Shown here: piece by piece, positions 52,508-61,231 of the stretch
Layout: every line of letters starts with the position of its first letter
Numbering within the stretch: position 1 is the first letter of the stretch
DNA from: Rhodococcus triatomae BKS 15-14
GTDB taxonomy: Bacteria; Actinomycetota; Actinomycetes; Mycobacteriales; Mycobacteriaceae
DNA length: 64,000 nt
Direction: 5' to 3'
NCBI GenBank assembly: GCA_000341795.1
Contig: AODO01000032.1
Coordinates: 1-64,000, forward strand
Notes under the pieces: model-generated
Databases searched by the model: none
Seen by the model: only the letters and a program-made list of their open reading frames with translations
Told to the model about the DNA's origin: nothing
Translations under genes and position numbers: made by a program

Positions 52508-53527
52508 ATGCGCGTTCGGACCTACTCACGTCGCGTGTGTGCTGCGGCGGCCGCGTTCGTCCTGCTCCCCCTGCTGGCCGCGCCCGCGTACGCCCAGGGC
52601 GGCACCGAGCCCACCGGCGGCCCGTCCCACCTGGAGAGCGTCGACGACGCGGGCGGCCGACTGGTCACCGCGAACGTGTACTCGGCCGCGATGGACCGGG
52701 TGATCCCGGTCGAGGTCATCCGCCCCGCCGACACCAGCGTGCCCCGTCCCACGCTCTACCTGCTCAACGGTGCGGGCGGTGGCGAGGACTCCGCGACCTG
52801 GCAGCGACGCACCGACATCATGAACTTCTTCGCGGACGAGAACGTGAACGTCGTCACCCCGATCGGTGGCGCGTTCAGCTACTACACCGACTGGGAGAAG
52901 GACGACCCGGAACTCGGCCGCAACAAGTGGCAGACCTTCCTCACCCGGGAGCTTCCGCCCGTCATCGACGAGACCTTCGGCACCACCGGGGCCAACTCCC
53001 TCGCGGGTATCTCCATGGCGGGAACCTCGGTGCTGAACCTCGCGATCGCGGCCCCCGGCCTCTACCGCAGCGTCGGGGCGTACAGCGGCTGCGCCGAGAC
53101 GTCCACCGAACCCGGGCAGGCGTACGTCCGCGCCGTGGTCGAGTCCCGGGGCGGCGGCGACGCCACCAACATGTGGGGTCCGTACGACGGCCCCGGCTGG
53201 ATCGCGAACGACCCGATCGTCAACGCCGAGAATCTCCGCGGCCTGCAACTGTTCGTGTCCGCGTCCTCGGGCCTGCCCGGTGATCACGACACCCTGAACT
53301 CCCCCGGCATCGACGGCAGGCCGAACGTTCTCGTCAATCAGGTGGTCGTCGGCGGTCTGATCGAAGCCGCCGTCAACCAGTGCACCATCCACCTGCAGGA
53401 GCGACTGAACCAGCTGCAGATCCCCGCGACCTTCGACTTCCGGCCCGCGGGCACCCACTCGTGGGCCTACTGGCAGGACGACCTGCACGAGTCGTGGCCG
53501 ATGCTCGCGGCGTCCATCGGCGCCTGA
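52508..53527 (+). CDS. Secreted mycolyltransferase / antigen 85-like esterase
   Basis: Predicted to transfer mycolates onto trehalose or arabinogalactan outside the membrane. The 339-aa protein has a signal peptide (cleaved after APAYA, about residue 29) and an esterase-D-type alpha/beta hydrolase domain. The nucleophile is Ser169 in GISMAG, the His is His317 in GTHSW, and the acidic residue is expected near LNQLQIPATFDF. PTLYLLNGAGGGED is the oxyanion loop. ATG 52508 gives a clean signal peptide. It is preceded by an unusually long leader with a hairpin. Confidence 0.9.
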   Translation: MRVRTYSRRVCAAAAAFVLLPLLAAPAYAQGGTEPTGGPSHLESVDDAGGRLVTANVYSAAMDRVIPVEVIRPADTSVPRPTLYLLNGAGGGEDSATWQRRTDIMNFFADENVNVVTPIGGAFSYYTDWEKDDPELGRNKWQTFLTRELPPVIDETFGTTGANSLAGISMAGTSVLNLAIAAPGLYRSVGAYSGCAETSTEPGQAYVRAVVESRGGGDATNMWGPYDGPGWIANDPIVNAENLRGLQLFVSASSGLPGDHDTLNSPGIDGRPNVLVNQVVVGGLIEAAVNQCTIHLQERLNQLQIPATFDFRPAGTHSWAYWQDDLHESWPMLAASIGA

Positions 53528-53542
53528 ACGTCCACCTCCGGT

Positions 53543-53578
53543 GAACGGGCCCCGCACCGGTTGGTGCGGGGCCCGTTC
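53543..53578. terminator. Bidirectional hairpin between mycolyltransferase and FadD
   Basis: A perfect 16-bp inverted repeat (53543-53558 / 53563-53578) with a GGTT loop, between convergent stops. Confidence 0.82.
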
Positions 53579-53583
53579 GTCCG

Positions 53584-55092
53584 TCAGGCGGCGCGCAGTT
53601 GCCGCTTGAGGATCTTGCCGACGGCGTTCTTCGGCAGCGCGTCGCTGAACACGACGTCCTTGATCGACTTGTAGGACGCCAGGTGCTCGCGGCAGTGGGC
53701 GATCAACTCGTCGGCCGTCGCCGTGGACCCCGGCGCGACCACGACGTGCGCGACCGGGACCTCGCCCCACCTGGTGTCAGGCCGTGCGACGACCGCGACC
53801 TCCCGCACCGCGGGATGCCGCGCCAGCACCTGCTCCAGTTCGACCGGGTAGATGTTCTCGCCGCCGCTGATGATCATGTCCTTGAGCCGGTCCTTGAGGT
53901 GCAGGAGGTTCCGCTCGTCGACGAGCCCGACGTCTCCGCTGCGATACCAGTCGCCGGCCATCGCGGCAGCAGTGGCGTCCGGGTTGTTCCAGTAGCCGAC
54001 GAACACCATCGGTCCGCGGCACCACACCTCGCCGGCAGTCCCGGTCGGCGCGTCCCGCCCGGTGTCGGGATCGACGATCTTGATCTCTCCGAACATGAGG
54101 GCGCGACCCTGTGTCGTGGCGGCGTCCATGCCCATCTCCCGGGTCCAGTAGGTCAGAGCCCCGGAGTACTCGGTGATGCCGTAGACCGCCTGCACGGTGA
54201 TCCCGGCGCGACCGGCCGCCTCGATCAGGTCGACCGACACCGAGGAACCGCCACAGGTGACGTTGACGAGGCCGGAGGTGTCGACGTCCGTGGCTGCGGC
54301 GACGGCGAGCAGCGCCTGCAGCATCACCGGCACCACCATCATGGTGGTGATCCGTTCGGCCGCGACGGTGTCCCACACCGCGGCCGGGTCGAAGTCGGGA
54401 AGGAACACGCACGGCGTGCCCTGGAGGATGTTGGTGACGACCGGATTGAACCCGCCGATGTGGAACATCGGCGCCACCAGCAGGAACCGGTGCTGCCCGT
54501 GCCATTCCAGTGTCGCCGCGCAGCCCTGCGCGGACCACAGCAGGTTGTCGTGGGAGATCATGGCGCCCTTGGGTTTTCCGGTGGTTCCCGAGGTGTACAT
54601 GATGACGACCGGATCGGTCGGCGCCGGTTCGTGCGCCGCCGCGAGCGGCTGCCACGGCCGGCCCGTGATCTCCCGGTGGTCCGCGACGGCACCGTCGCCG
54701 CCGTCCGGCGCGGAGGACACACGAACCTCCGGCACACCCTCCAAGGCCGCGACGACCGGGGCGAACTCCTCCTCGTACACGAAGGCGACCGGGGTCGCGT
54801 CACCGAGAACGTACTGCAGTTCCGGCGCAGGCAGGCGCCAGTTCAGTACCACCGCGATCGCGCCGAGGCGGGCCGCGGCGAACACCGTGGCGGCGTGGAA
54901 CTCCCCGTTCCGGGCGAGCAGCGCGATCCGATCTCCCGCCCCGACTCCGGCGGACTGCAGGTGGGCGGCCAGGAGGTCGACCCTCCGGTCCACCTCCCCG
55001 AAGGTGTAGCGGCGGTCCGATCCGATCCATGCCTCCTTGTCGGGAGTCAGATGGGCGCGGTGGGACAGCAACTGTCCGAGTGTGCGTTGCAT
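53584..55092 (-). CDS. Acyl-CoA synthetase (FadD-type, AMP-forming)
   Basis: Activates a carboxylic acid to its CoA ester through an acyl-adenylate. The 502-aa enzyme has the P-loop-like VIMYTSGTTGKPKGAM, AVYGITEYSG, YRSGDVGLVDE and the C-terminal catalytic lysine in LPKNAVGKILKRQL. PVELEQVLARHPAVREVAVV is the hinge region. It is short, within the FadD13-like size range. It lies 29 bp after an AidB-like acyl-CoA dehydrogenase under a PaaX regulator, which suggests a catabolic acid as substrate. Confidence 0.9.
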   Translation of the reverse strand: MQRTLGQLLSHRAHLTPDKEAWIGSDRRYTFGEVDRRVDLLAAHLQSAGVGAGDRIALLARNGEFHAATVFAAARLGAIAVVLNWRLPAPELQYVLGDATPVAFVYEEEFAPVVAALEGVPEVRVSSAPDGGDGAVADHREITGRPWQPLAAAHEPAPTDPVVIMYTSGTTGKPKGAMISHDNLLWSAQGCAATLEWHGQHRFLLVAPMFHIGGFNPVVTNILQGTPCVFLPDFDPAAVWDTVAAERITTMMVVPVMLQALLAVAAATDVDTSGLVNVTCGGSSVSVDLIEAAGRAGITVQAVYGITEYSGALTYWTREMGMDAATTQGRALMFGEIKIVDPDTGRDAPTGTAGEVWCRGPMVFVGYWNNPDATAAAMAGDWYRSGDVGLVDERNLLHLKDRLKDMIISGGENIYPVELEQVLARHPAVREVAVVARPDTRWGEVPVAHVVVAPGSTATADELIAHCREHLASYKSIKDVVFSDALPKNAVGKILKRQLRAA

Positions 55093-55121
55093 GGTGCTCC
55101 GAGATGCTCGTGTCCGCGCGG

Positions 55122-56756
55122 TCAGGAGACCGGGACGGGGACGGTGCGGTCGATGATCGGGGCCAGGTCCAACCCGGTCGGGAGGGTGCCGTAGACGGTG
55201 CCCCGGTCACCGGCGAGGCGGCTCGCGACGAATGCGTCGGCGACAGCGGGATGCCCGGACCGCACCAGCAGCGATCCCTGGAGCGCCAGCGCCAGTTGCC
55301 CGACGACGGCGCGGGACCGGTACTCGAGCTCCGACAGGTCCGCGAACTGCGCCTTGAGTGCGGCGACATACGCGTCGTAGCGGGTGTCGACGCCGAGGGC
55401 CGCGTCGAGTTCGTCGAAGAACACGCCGAGCACCTCGGGCTGCTTCGCCAGCGCGCGCAGCGTGTCGAGGGCTGCGACGTTGCCGCTGCCCTCCCAGATC
55501 GACCCGAGCGGTGCCTCCCGGTAGATCCGCGGCATCCCGGAGTCCTCGATGAAGCCGTTGCCGCCCAGGCATTCCAGTGCCTCCGCGGCATGACCCGGAC
55601 CACGCTTGCAGACGTAGTACTTGGAGACCGCCAGACCGAGACGGCGCAGCTGCGCCGCCCGTTCGTCACCGCGCAGCGCGGCATCGGTCTGCGCGGCGAG
55701 CCACAGCGCAACGGTCGTCGACGCCTCCGCCTCGACCGCGAGATCGGCGATCACGTTGCGCATCAACGGCTTGTCGATCAGCGGTCCCCCGAACGCCGCA
55801 CGGTGGGCGACATGGTGGGCTGCCTGACCGACCGCCTCGCGCATCAGAGCCGACGCACCGAGGGTGCAGTCGAGGCGGGTCATGTTGACCATCTCGATGA
55901 TGGTCCGCACGCCGCGGCCCTCGTCGCCGAGCCGCCAGCCGACGGCATTGTCGTACTCGATCTCGCTGCTCGCGTTCGACCTGTTGCCGAGCTTGTCCTT
56001 GAGCCGTTGCAGGGCAATGGAGTTCATCGACCCGTCGGGCAGTACCCGCGGCAGGACGAAGCAGGTGAGCCCGCCCGGCGCCTGCGCGAGGGTGAGCAGG
56101 ATGTCCGACATCGGTGCGGACGTGAACCACTTGTGCCCGACGATCCGGTAGCTGCCGTCCCGCTGCGGCGTCGCGGTGGTGGTGTTGGCTCGCACGTCCG
56201 AGCCGCCCTGCTTCTCGGTCATCGACATGCCGGCGATCAGGCCGCCCTTGAGCGCGGTCGGCGCGATCGACGGGTCGTACCGGTCGTTGCCGAGCAGGGG
56301 TTCGAACTCGGTGGACAGCTTCTCGTCCGCACGCAGTGCCGGGACGGCGGCGTAGGTCATCGAGATCGGGCAGCCGTGGCCGGCGTCGGTGACCTGCCAG
56401 GCGGTGAACTTCGCGGCCCGGATCAGGTGCGCGTTGGCGCGGCGGTCACGCCAGGGTGCGCCGTGCAACCCGAAGCCGACGGCGTGCCGCATCAGGTCGT
56501 GATAGGCGGGGTCGTAGTCGACGCGGTCCACCCGGTTGCCGAACCGGTCGTGGGTGCGCAGGATCGGTGGGTGCGCCTCCGCGCGGTCCCCGAGTTCCTT
56601 CGCGTACGCACTGCCTGCCAGGGTGCCCACCTCGTGCACCTCGGCGAGCGCGTCCGCGGCACCGGCCGCGGTGAGGATCTCGTCGAACAGCGGATGTCCG
56701 GCGGTGTCGTGGTCGACCAGCAGCGGAGGCTGGTTGGTCACTTCATGTGTCTTCAC
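55122..56756 (-). CDS. AidB-like acyl-CoA dehydrogenase
   Basis: A 544-aa flavoprotein of the acyl-CoA dehydrogenase family, AidB branch. GLIAGMSMTEKQGGSDVRANTT and YRIVGHKWFTSAPMSD form the FAD/substrate motif, followed by LERLKDKLGNRSNASSEIEYDN-type sequence and GGNGFIEDSGMPRIYREAPLGSIWEGSGNV. E. coli AidB is linked to alkylation damage, but homologues in FadD operons are probably ordinary acyl-CoA dehydrogenases. Its start overlaps the PaaX stop by 14 bp. The first about 60 residues match the AidB N-terminus. Confidence 0.9.
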   Translation of the reverse strand: MKTHEVTNQPPLLVDHDTAGHPLFDEILTAAGAADALAEVHEVGTLAGSAYAKELGDRAEAHPPILRTHDRFGNRVDRVDYDPAYHDLMRHAVGFGLHGAPWRDRRANAHLIRAAKFTAWQVTDAGHGCPISMTYAAVPALRADEKLSTEFEPLLGNDRYDPSIAPTALKGGLIAGMSMTEKQGGSDVRANTTTATPQRDGSYRIVGHKWFTSAPMSDILLTLAQAPGGLTCFVLPRVLPDGSMNSIALQRLKDKLGNRSNASSEIEYDNAVGWRLGDEGRGVRTIIEMVNMTRLDCTLGASALMREAVGQAAHHVAHRAAFGGPLIDKPLMRNVIADLAVEAEASTTVALWLAAQTDAALRGDERAAQLRRLGLAVSKYYVCKRGPGHAAEALECLGGNGFIEDSGMPRIYREAPLGSIWEGSGNVAALDTLRALAKQPEVLGVFFDELDAALGVDTRYDAYVAALKAQFADLSELEYRSRAVVGQLALALQGSLLVRSGHPAVADAFVASRLAGDRGTVYGTLPTGLDLAPIIDRTVPVPVS

Positions 56757-57498
56757 GGGTCGGCTTCACTTTCTCGCGCATGCTCAGTTCGGCGAACTGC
56801 GCGCGGTAATCGTCGTAGGCCCACCGCAGTTCGTCGGCGGGCCAGTTGTCGGGGAGCAGGTCGTCGGGTAGTGCGGGGTCGGTGCGCAGGTGCCGGACCG
56901 CCGCGGCCGCGGCCATGAACCGCTCCTTCGACTGCCCCGGGACGGTCAGTGCGGCGAGGATCACGCGCGCCTCGGCAGCCCAGGTCTCGAGGTCCCACAG
57001 CTGATGAACCAGGGCGACCGGCTCCGCCGGGGTGGTGGCGAAGCGGTGCACCTCGTCCTGCGGCGGCAGATCGTGCCCGGCGAGGTTGGCCGGGCGCATC
57101 CAGACTCCCTCGCGCAGTTCGGCGTAACGATGCTCGGCGAGCGTGCTGCGCAGTGCGCCGCGTGCGGCGGCGTCGCGCCCGGACACCACCACGACCACCA
57201 TGTCCCACTGTCCGTCGAACGGGGTGCGTCGCGGATTGACCAGGACCTCCTGCAGCGCCTGCCGTTCCAGGTGTCGCGCGCCCAGCAGGTAGGTCGCGTC
57301 CTCGGACACCAGGTCCCCGGCCGCGACCATCCGGGAGAGAGCCGCCCGCATCGTCGACGGGGCCATCCCGAAGAGCTCGCCGGTTCGGGTGATCTCGCGG
57401 CCGGGCAACCGGGCCGGGCGCGCGCCGAGCAGCAGACTGAGCACCACCGACCTGGCCGTCATCGGCGGCGTGAGCTCCGTGAGCGTGCGGATGGGCAT
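56743..57498 (-). CDS. PaaX-family transcriptional regulator
   Basis: A 251-aa repressor-type protein. The N-terminal PaaX winged helix (about 10-75) contains PPMTARSVVLSLLLGARPARLPGREI and TMRAALSRMVAAGDL; the middle and C-terminal PaaX domains (about 90-225) have GQWDMVVVVVSGRD and LRWAYDDYRAQFAEL. Family members respond to aryl-CoA such as phenylacetyl-CoA. It overlaps the AidB-like gene by 14 bp. ATG 57498 has CAGGAG upstream. A symmetric AACAGCTGTT box lies 34 bp before it. Confidence 0.9.
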   Translation of the reverse strand: MPIRTLTELTPPMTARSVVLSLLLGARPARLPGREITRTGELFGMAPSTMRAALSRMVAAGDLVSEDATYLLGARHLERQALQEVLVNPRRTPFDGQWDMVVVVVSGRDAAARGALRSTLAEHRYAELREGVWMRPANLAGHDLPPQDEVHRFATTPAEPVALVHQLWDLETWAAEARVILAALTVPGQSKERFMAAAAAVRHLRTDPALPDDLLPDNWPADELRWAYDDYRAQFAELSMREKVKPTREDT

Positions 57499-57526
57499 GG
57501 CACTCCTGCGACGTGATTGCTGCATA

Positions 57527-57546
57527 TTTTCAACAGCTGTTCTAAA
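57527..57546. promoter_or_regulatory. PaaX operator candidate
   Basis: AACAGCTGTT is a perfect palindrome (57532-57541) flanked symmetrically by TTT and AAA two bases away on each side. It is 34 bp upstream of the PaaX ATG, in the only AT-rich stretch of this intergenic region. Confidence 0.5.
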
Positions 57547-57639
57547 TTTGTAACACCTCGGGGCGGGGATGGGAACCCCGCGGGGCGCGCCGGGCGCCCG
57601 CCTACACCTGGATCCGCACGTCAGGGGTATCAATGAACA

Positions 57640-59679
57640 ATGGCTACCGACCCGCAGGATCCGCATCTCTGGCTCGAGGACGTCACCGGCGACGCCGCCC
57701 TGGACTGGGTACGCGCCCACAACGCCGACACCGTCGCCGAGTACGCGGAGTCGGCGGAGTTCACCGACCTGCAACGCCGCATCCGCGAGGTCCTCGACAC
57801 CGACGCCCGGATTCCGTACGCCCGCCGCCGCGGTCCGTGGCTGTACAACTTCTGGCGCGACGCCGAGCACGTCCGCGGTCTGTGGCGGCGCACCACCATG
57901 GACTCGTACCGCACCGACTCCCCCGACTGGGAGATCCTCGTCGACCTCGACGAGGTCGCGCGCGACGAGGACGAGAACTGGGTGTGGTCGAGCGCGCAGG
58001 TGCTGCGCACCGAGGACGACGCCGACCAGACGCGCGCCCTGATCAGCCTCTCCCGCGGCGGCGCCGACGCCGTCGTGGTTCGCGAATTCGACCTGGCACG
58101 TCGGGAATTCGTCGTCCCCGAGGACGGCGGATTCTTCCTCCCCGAGGCCAAGTCGGACATCGGCTGGATCGACGTCGACACCGTCTACGTCGGAACCGAC
58201 ACCGGCCCCGGATCACTCACCGACTCCGGCTACCCGCGCACCGCCGCCCGCTGGCACCGCGGAACCGCCCTCGACGACGCCGTCACCGTGTTCGAAGGCG
58301 ACCACGCCGACGTCGCCGCCTCGGTCTGGTACGACCGCACCCCCGGATTCGAACGCTCCTTCGCCGAGCGGGCCGTGGACTTCTTCACGTCGATCCGGTA
58401 CGAACTCTCCGGCGACGGCGACCTGACGCCGATCGACGCGCCCGGCGACGCCCGCGTTTCCGCACACCGCGAATGGCTGCTGATCCGCACCCGGTCACCG
58501 TGGACGGTGGGCGGCACCACCCATCCCGCGGGCGCGCTGCTCGCCGCGCGCTACGCCGACTTCCTCGACGGTGCCCGCGAGCTGACCGTGCTGTTCGCCC
58601 CGGACGAGCACACCTCGCTCGAGCAGTACGTGTGGACGCGCAATCACCTTCTGCTCGTGACACTGTCGGATGTCCAGACCCGGATGCGCGTCCTCACCCC
58701 CGGGCCCGACGGCTGGACGGAGTCCGCGGTCGACGGTGTCTCGGAACTGACATCGACCGACGTGATCGACGTCGACTCGATCACCTCCGACGAGTTCTTC
58801 CTCAACTCCAGCGGCTACCTCACCCCGTCCACGCTGCTGCACGGCTACGTGGGCGAACCGGTCGAGGCACTCAAGCAGGCACCCACGTTCTTCGATGCGG
58901 CGGACCTCACGGTCGCACAGCACTTCGCGACATCCGACGACGGAACGCGAATCCCGTATTTCGTGGTCCGGCGCGACGGCGCCGCGCCGGGGCCGACGCT
59001 GCTGTACGGCTACGGCGGCTTCGAGAACTCGATGCTCCCCGCCTACAGTGGCGGACTCGGCCGTGGCTGGCTCGAACGCGGCGGTACCTACGTCGTCGCG
59101 AACATCCGCGGCGGCGGCGAGTACGGCCCGCGATGGCACACCCAGGCCCTCAAGGCCGGGCGGCACCTGGCGTTCGAGGACTTCGCGGCCGTCGCCCGCG
59201 ACCTCGTCGCGCGCGGTGTCACTACCGCCTCCCAACTGGGCGCGCAGGGCGGCAGCAACGGCGGTCTCCTGATGGGCGTGATGCTGACCCGGTATCCGGA
59301 GTTGTTCGGCGCGATCGTCTGCCAGGTTCCACTGCTCGACATGCGCCGCTACCACCTGCTGCTCGCGGGCGCATCGTGGATGGCGGAGTACGGCGACCCC
59401 GACGATCCGGCCCAGTGGGAGTACATCGGCAGGTACTCGCCGTACCAGAACGTCGATGCGGACCGGGCCTACCCGCCGGTCCTGATCACCACCTCCACCC
59501 GCGACGACCGGGTGCACCCCGGCCACGCGCGCAAGATGGCGGCGCGACTCGAGGACCTCGGCCACGAGGTCCACTACTACGAGAACATCGAGGGTGGGCA
59601 CGGCGGCGCCGCCGACAACGCGCAACTCGCCTTCAAGTCGGCGCTGGCATACGAGTTCCTGTGGCGCACGCTGAACTGA
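57640..59679 (+). CDS. Prolyl oligopeptidase family (S9A) serine peptidase
   Basis: Cleaves short peptides after proline. The 679-aa protein has an N-terminal seven-bladed propeller (about 60-390, starting after DPHLWLEDVTGDAALDWV) and a C-terminal alpha/beta hydrolase. The catalytic Ser539 is in GGSNGG, the acid lies in STRDDRVHP (Asp622/623) and His654 in EGGHGG. There is no signal peptide, so it is cytoplasmic or moonlighting. It corresponds to Rv0457c. A longer frame in another phase on this strand is a shadow. Confidence 0.94.
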   Translation: MATDPQDPHLWLEDVTGDAALDWVRAHNADTVAEYAESAEFTDLQRRIREVLDTDARIPYARRRGPWLYNFWRDAEHVRGLWRRTTMDSYRTDSPDWEILVDLDEVARDEDENWVWSSAQVLRTEDDADQTRALISLSRGGADAVVVREFDLARREFVVPEDGGFFLPEAKSDIGWIDVDTVYVGTDTGPGSLTDSGYPRTAARWHRGTALDDAVTVFEGDHADVAASVWYDRTPGFERSFAERAVDFFTSIRYELSGDGDLTPIDAPGDARVSAHREWLLIRTRSPWTVGGTTHPAGALLAARYADFLDGARELTVLFAPDEHTSLEQYVWTRNHLLLVTLSDVQTRMRVLTPGPDGWTESAVDGVSELTSTDVIDVDSITSDEFFLNSSGYLTPSTLLHGYVGEPVEALKQAPTFFDAADLTVAQHFATSDDGTRIPYFVVRRDGAAPGPTLLYGYGGFENSMLPAYSGGLGRGWLERGGTYVVANIRGGGEYGPRWHTQALKAGRHLAFEDFAAVARDLVARGVTTASQLGAQGGSNGGLLMGVMLTRYPELFGAIVCQVPLLDMRRYHLLLAGASWMAEYGDPDDPAQWEYIGRYSPYQNVDADRAYPPVLITTSTRDDRVHPGHARKMAARLEDLGHEVHYYENIEGGHGGAADNAQLAFKSALAYEFLWRTLN

Positions 59680-59707
59680 CGACCGCGCCGACCCGGCGGG
59701 CCGTGAC

Positions 59708-59935
59708 TCACATCAGTACAGCGACGATGACGGCCACGAAGACGACGACGATCACGACGATCACGAGCAGCGCGAGCGTGCCGGTGGGCGGAAACCGATA
59801 GCTGGTGCGCGGCTCGGGCGCGGACAGACCCGAGGTCTGCGCCGAGTCCGGCGGCGTGGAACCCGGCCGGACGCCCCCGCCGGTGTCGAGGTCCGGGGTG
59901 CGATCCGGGTCCGGATCGGGAGGTGGCGCAGTCAT
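59708..59935 (-). CDS. DUF6480-like small membrane protein
   Basis: A 75-aa protein with a proline- and aspartate-rich N-terminal half (PPPDPDPDRTPDLDTGGGVRPG, PPDSAQTSGLSAPEPR) and one C-terminal membrane helix of Val/Ile/Leu/Ala (about 54-75). The layout matches the small DUF6480 family. ATG 59935 has GGAAGGATCG upstream. It converges with the peptidase gene. Function unknown. Confidence 0.7.
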   Translation of the reverse strand: MTAPPPDPDPDRTPDLDTGGGVRPGSTPPDSAQTSGLSAPEPRTSYRFPPTGTLALLVIVVIVVVFVAVIVAVLM

Positions 59936-60176
59936 GAGCGATCCTTCCGTTTCTCGTCTCGCCTCCGACTCGAGGCGATCACGCCGGCGACGACGCGAGT
60001 TCCGATGATCCTCGTGCCTGCTGTATGCCCGGATCGGCACGATTCATGCACGCCACCGCCCGTCGGGCACGGCGGGAACGAAGACACGCCCCGAACCGTC
60101 GCCGCCCGGGTGTGAGAGTCGAGGTGTCCGGGTACCCACCACTCCGGCTTCCTCGACGTCCCGGAGGTTCGTCACG

Positions 60177-61181
60177 ATGCGGTTGCGCAGAAGCGATCCC
60201 AGCGCCCCCGGCATCCGCCGTCGGCGACGAGGAACAGGGTTCTCCTACGAGGCCACGGACGGAACCGGTGCGGTGTCCGCGGACGACAGGGAGCGGATCG
60301 AGGCGCTCGTCATCCCGCCCGCGTGGCGCAAGGTCTGGATCAGCCCGCACGCGAACGGCCACATCCAGGCCGTGGGGCGCGACGCGGCGGGCCGGCGGCA
60401 GTACCTGTATCACGAGCGGTGGCGGCAGGAACGCGACGAGGAGAAGTTCGACCGAGTTCTCGCGCTGGCGGCGCGTCTGCCGGAGTGGCGGGAACGGGTG
60501 GACCGCGACCTGTGCCGGCGAGGGCGTGGCCGGGCCCGCGTCGAGGCGGTGGCCCTGCGACTCCTCGACCGCGGCGTCCTCCGCATCGGCGGCGAGGAGT
60601 ACGCCGAGGAGCACGGTTCCCGGGGTGTCGCGACCCTGCTGCGCGAGCACGTCACAGTGGTCGGTGACGAGATCCGACTGGACTTCCCGGCGAAGAGCGG
60701 TGTGCAGCGTGTGCTCGCCATCGAGGACGGCGCCCTGGCGACGGCCGTGTCCTCACTCCTGCGTTGCGACAGCGACTCCGACCGTCTCCTCGTGTTCCGG
60801 ACCCACGACGGCTGGGCGGAGATTCACGCCGACGACGTCAACGCGCGCTTCAAGGACGTCGTGGGAGACGAGTTCACGGTGAAGGATCTCCGGACCTGGC
60901 ACGCGACGGTGTTCGCGGCCGTCGCATTCGCCGACGCCGGGCCGGGTACCTCGAGAAGTGCGCGCGCCCGGGTGGCGGCGCAGGTGATGCGCGAGGTCGG
61001 TGAGGTGCTGGGGAACACTCCGGCGGTCGCCCGGGCGTCGTATGTCGACCCGCGGGTGATCGCTGCCTACGAGTCGGATCGCACGATCGTGTCCGCGCTG
61101 ACGAGGGCGCGGCGCTCGCGCTCCGAGGACGCCGAGCGAGAGGTGGTCGAGCGCGCGGTCATTCGTCTGCTCTCGACATAG
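60177..61181 (+). CDS. DNA topoisomerase IB (poxvirus-type)
   Basis: Relaxes supercoils by a 3'-phosphotyrosyl intermediate without ATP. The 334-aa enzyme has the N-terminal domain (GTGFSYEATDG, WRKVWISPHANGHIQAVGRDAAGRRQYLYHERW) and a C-terminal catalytic core. RVEAVALRLLDRGVLRIGGEEYAE supplies the first Arg, FRTHDG and FTVKDLRTWHATV the later Arg/Lys/His, and Tyr289 in ASYVDPRVI is the nucleophile. The length is normal for the bacterial family. It stands alone between the DUF6480 and kinase genes. Confidence 0.93.
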   Translation: MRLRRSDPSAPGIRRRRRGTGFSYEATDGTGAVSADDRERIEALVIPPAWRKVWISPHANGHIQAVGRDAAGRRQYLYHERWRQERDEEKFDRVLALAARLPEWRERVDRDLCRRGRGRARVEAVALRLLDRGVLRIGGEEYAEEHGSRGVATLLREHVTVVGDEIRLDFPAKSGVQRVLAIEDGALATAVSSLLRCDSDSDRLLVFRTHDGWAEIHADDVNARFKDVVGDEFTVKDLRTWHATVFAAVAFADAGPGTSRSARARVAAQVMREVGEVLGNTPAVARASYVDPRVIAAYESDRTIVSALTRARRSRSEDAEREVVERAVIRLLST

Positions 61182-61231
61182 GCCCGGCCCCGGTTCGTGC
61201 GCTCCGCGGACGGACGGGTGGGACGTGGCGG

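Noticed and set aside
57575-57605. GC-rich palindromes before the prolyl oligopeptidase as a terminator
   Set aside because: They sit between divergent starts, where no transcript should end; probably compositional.
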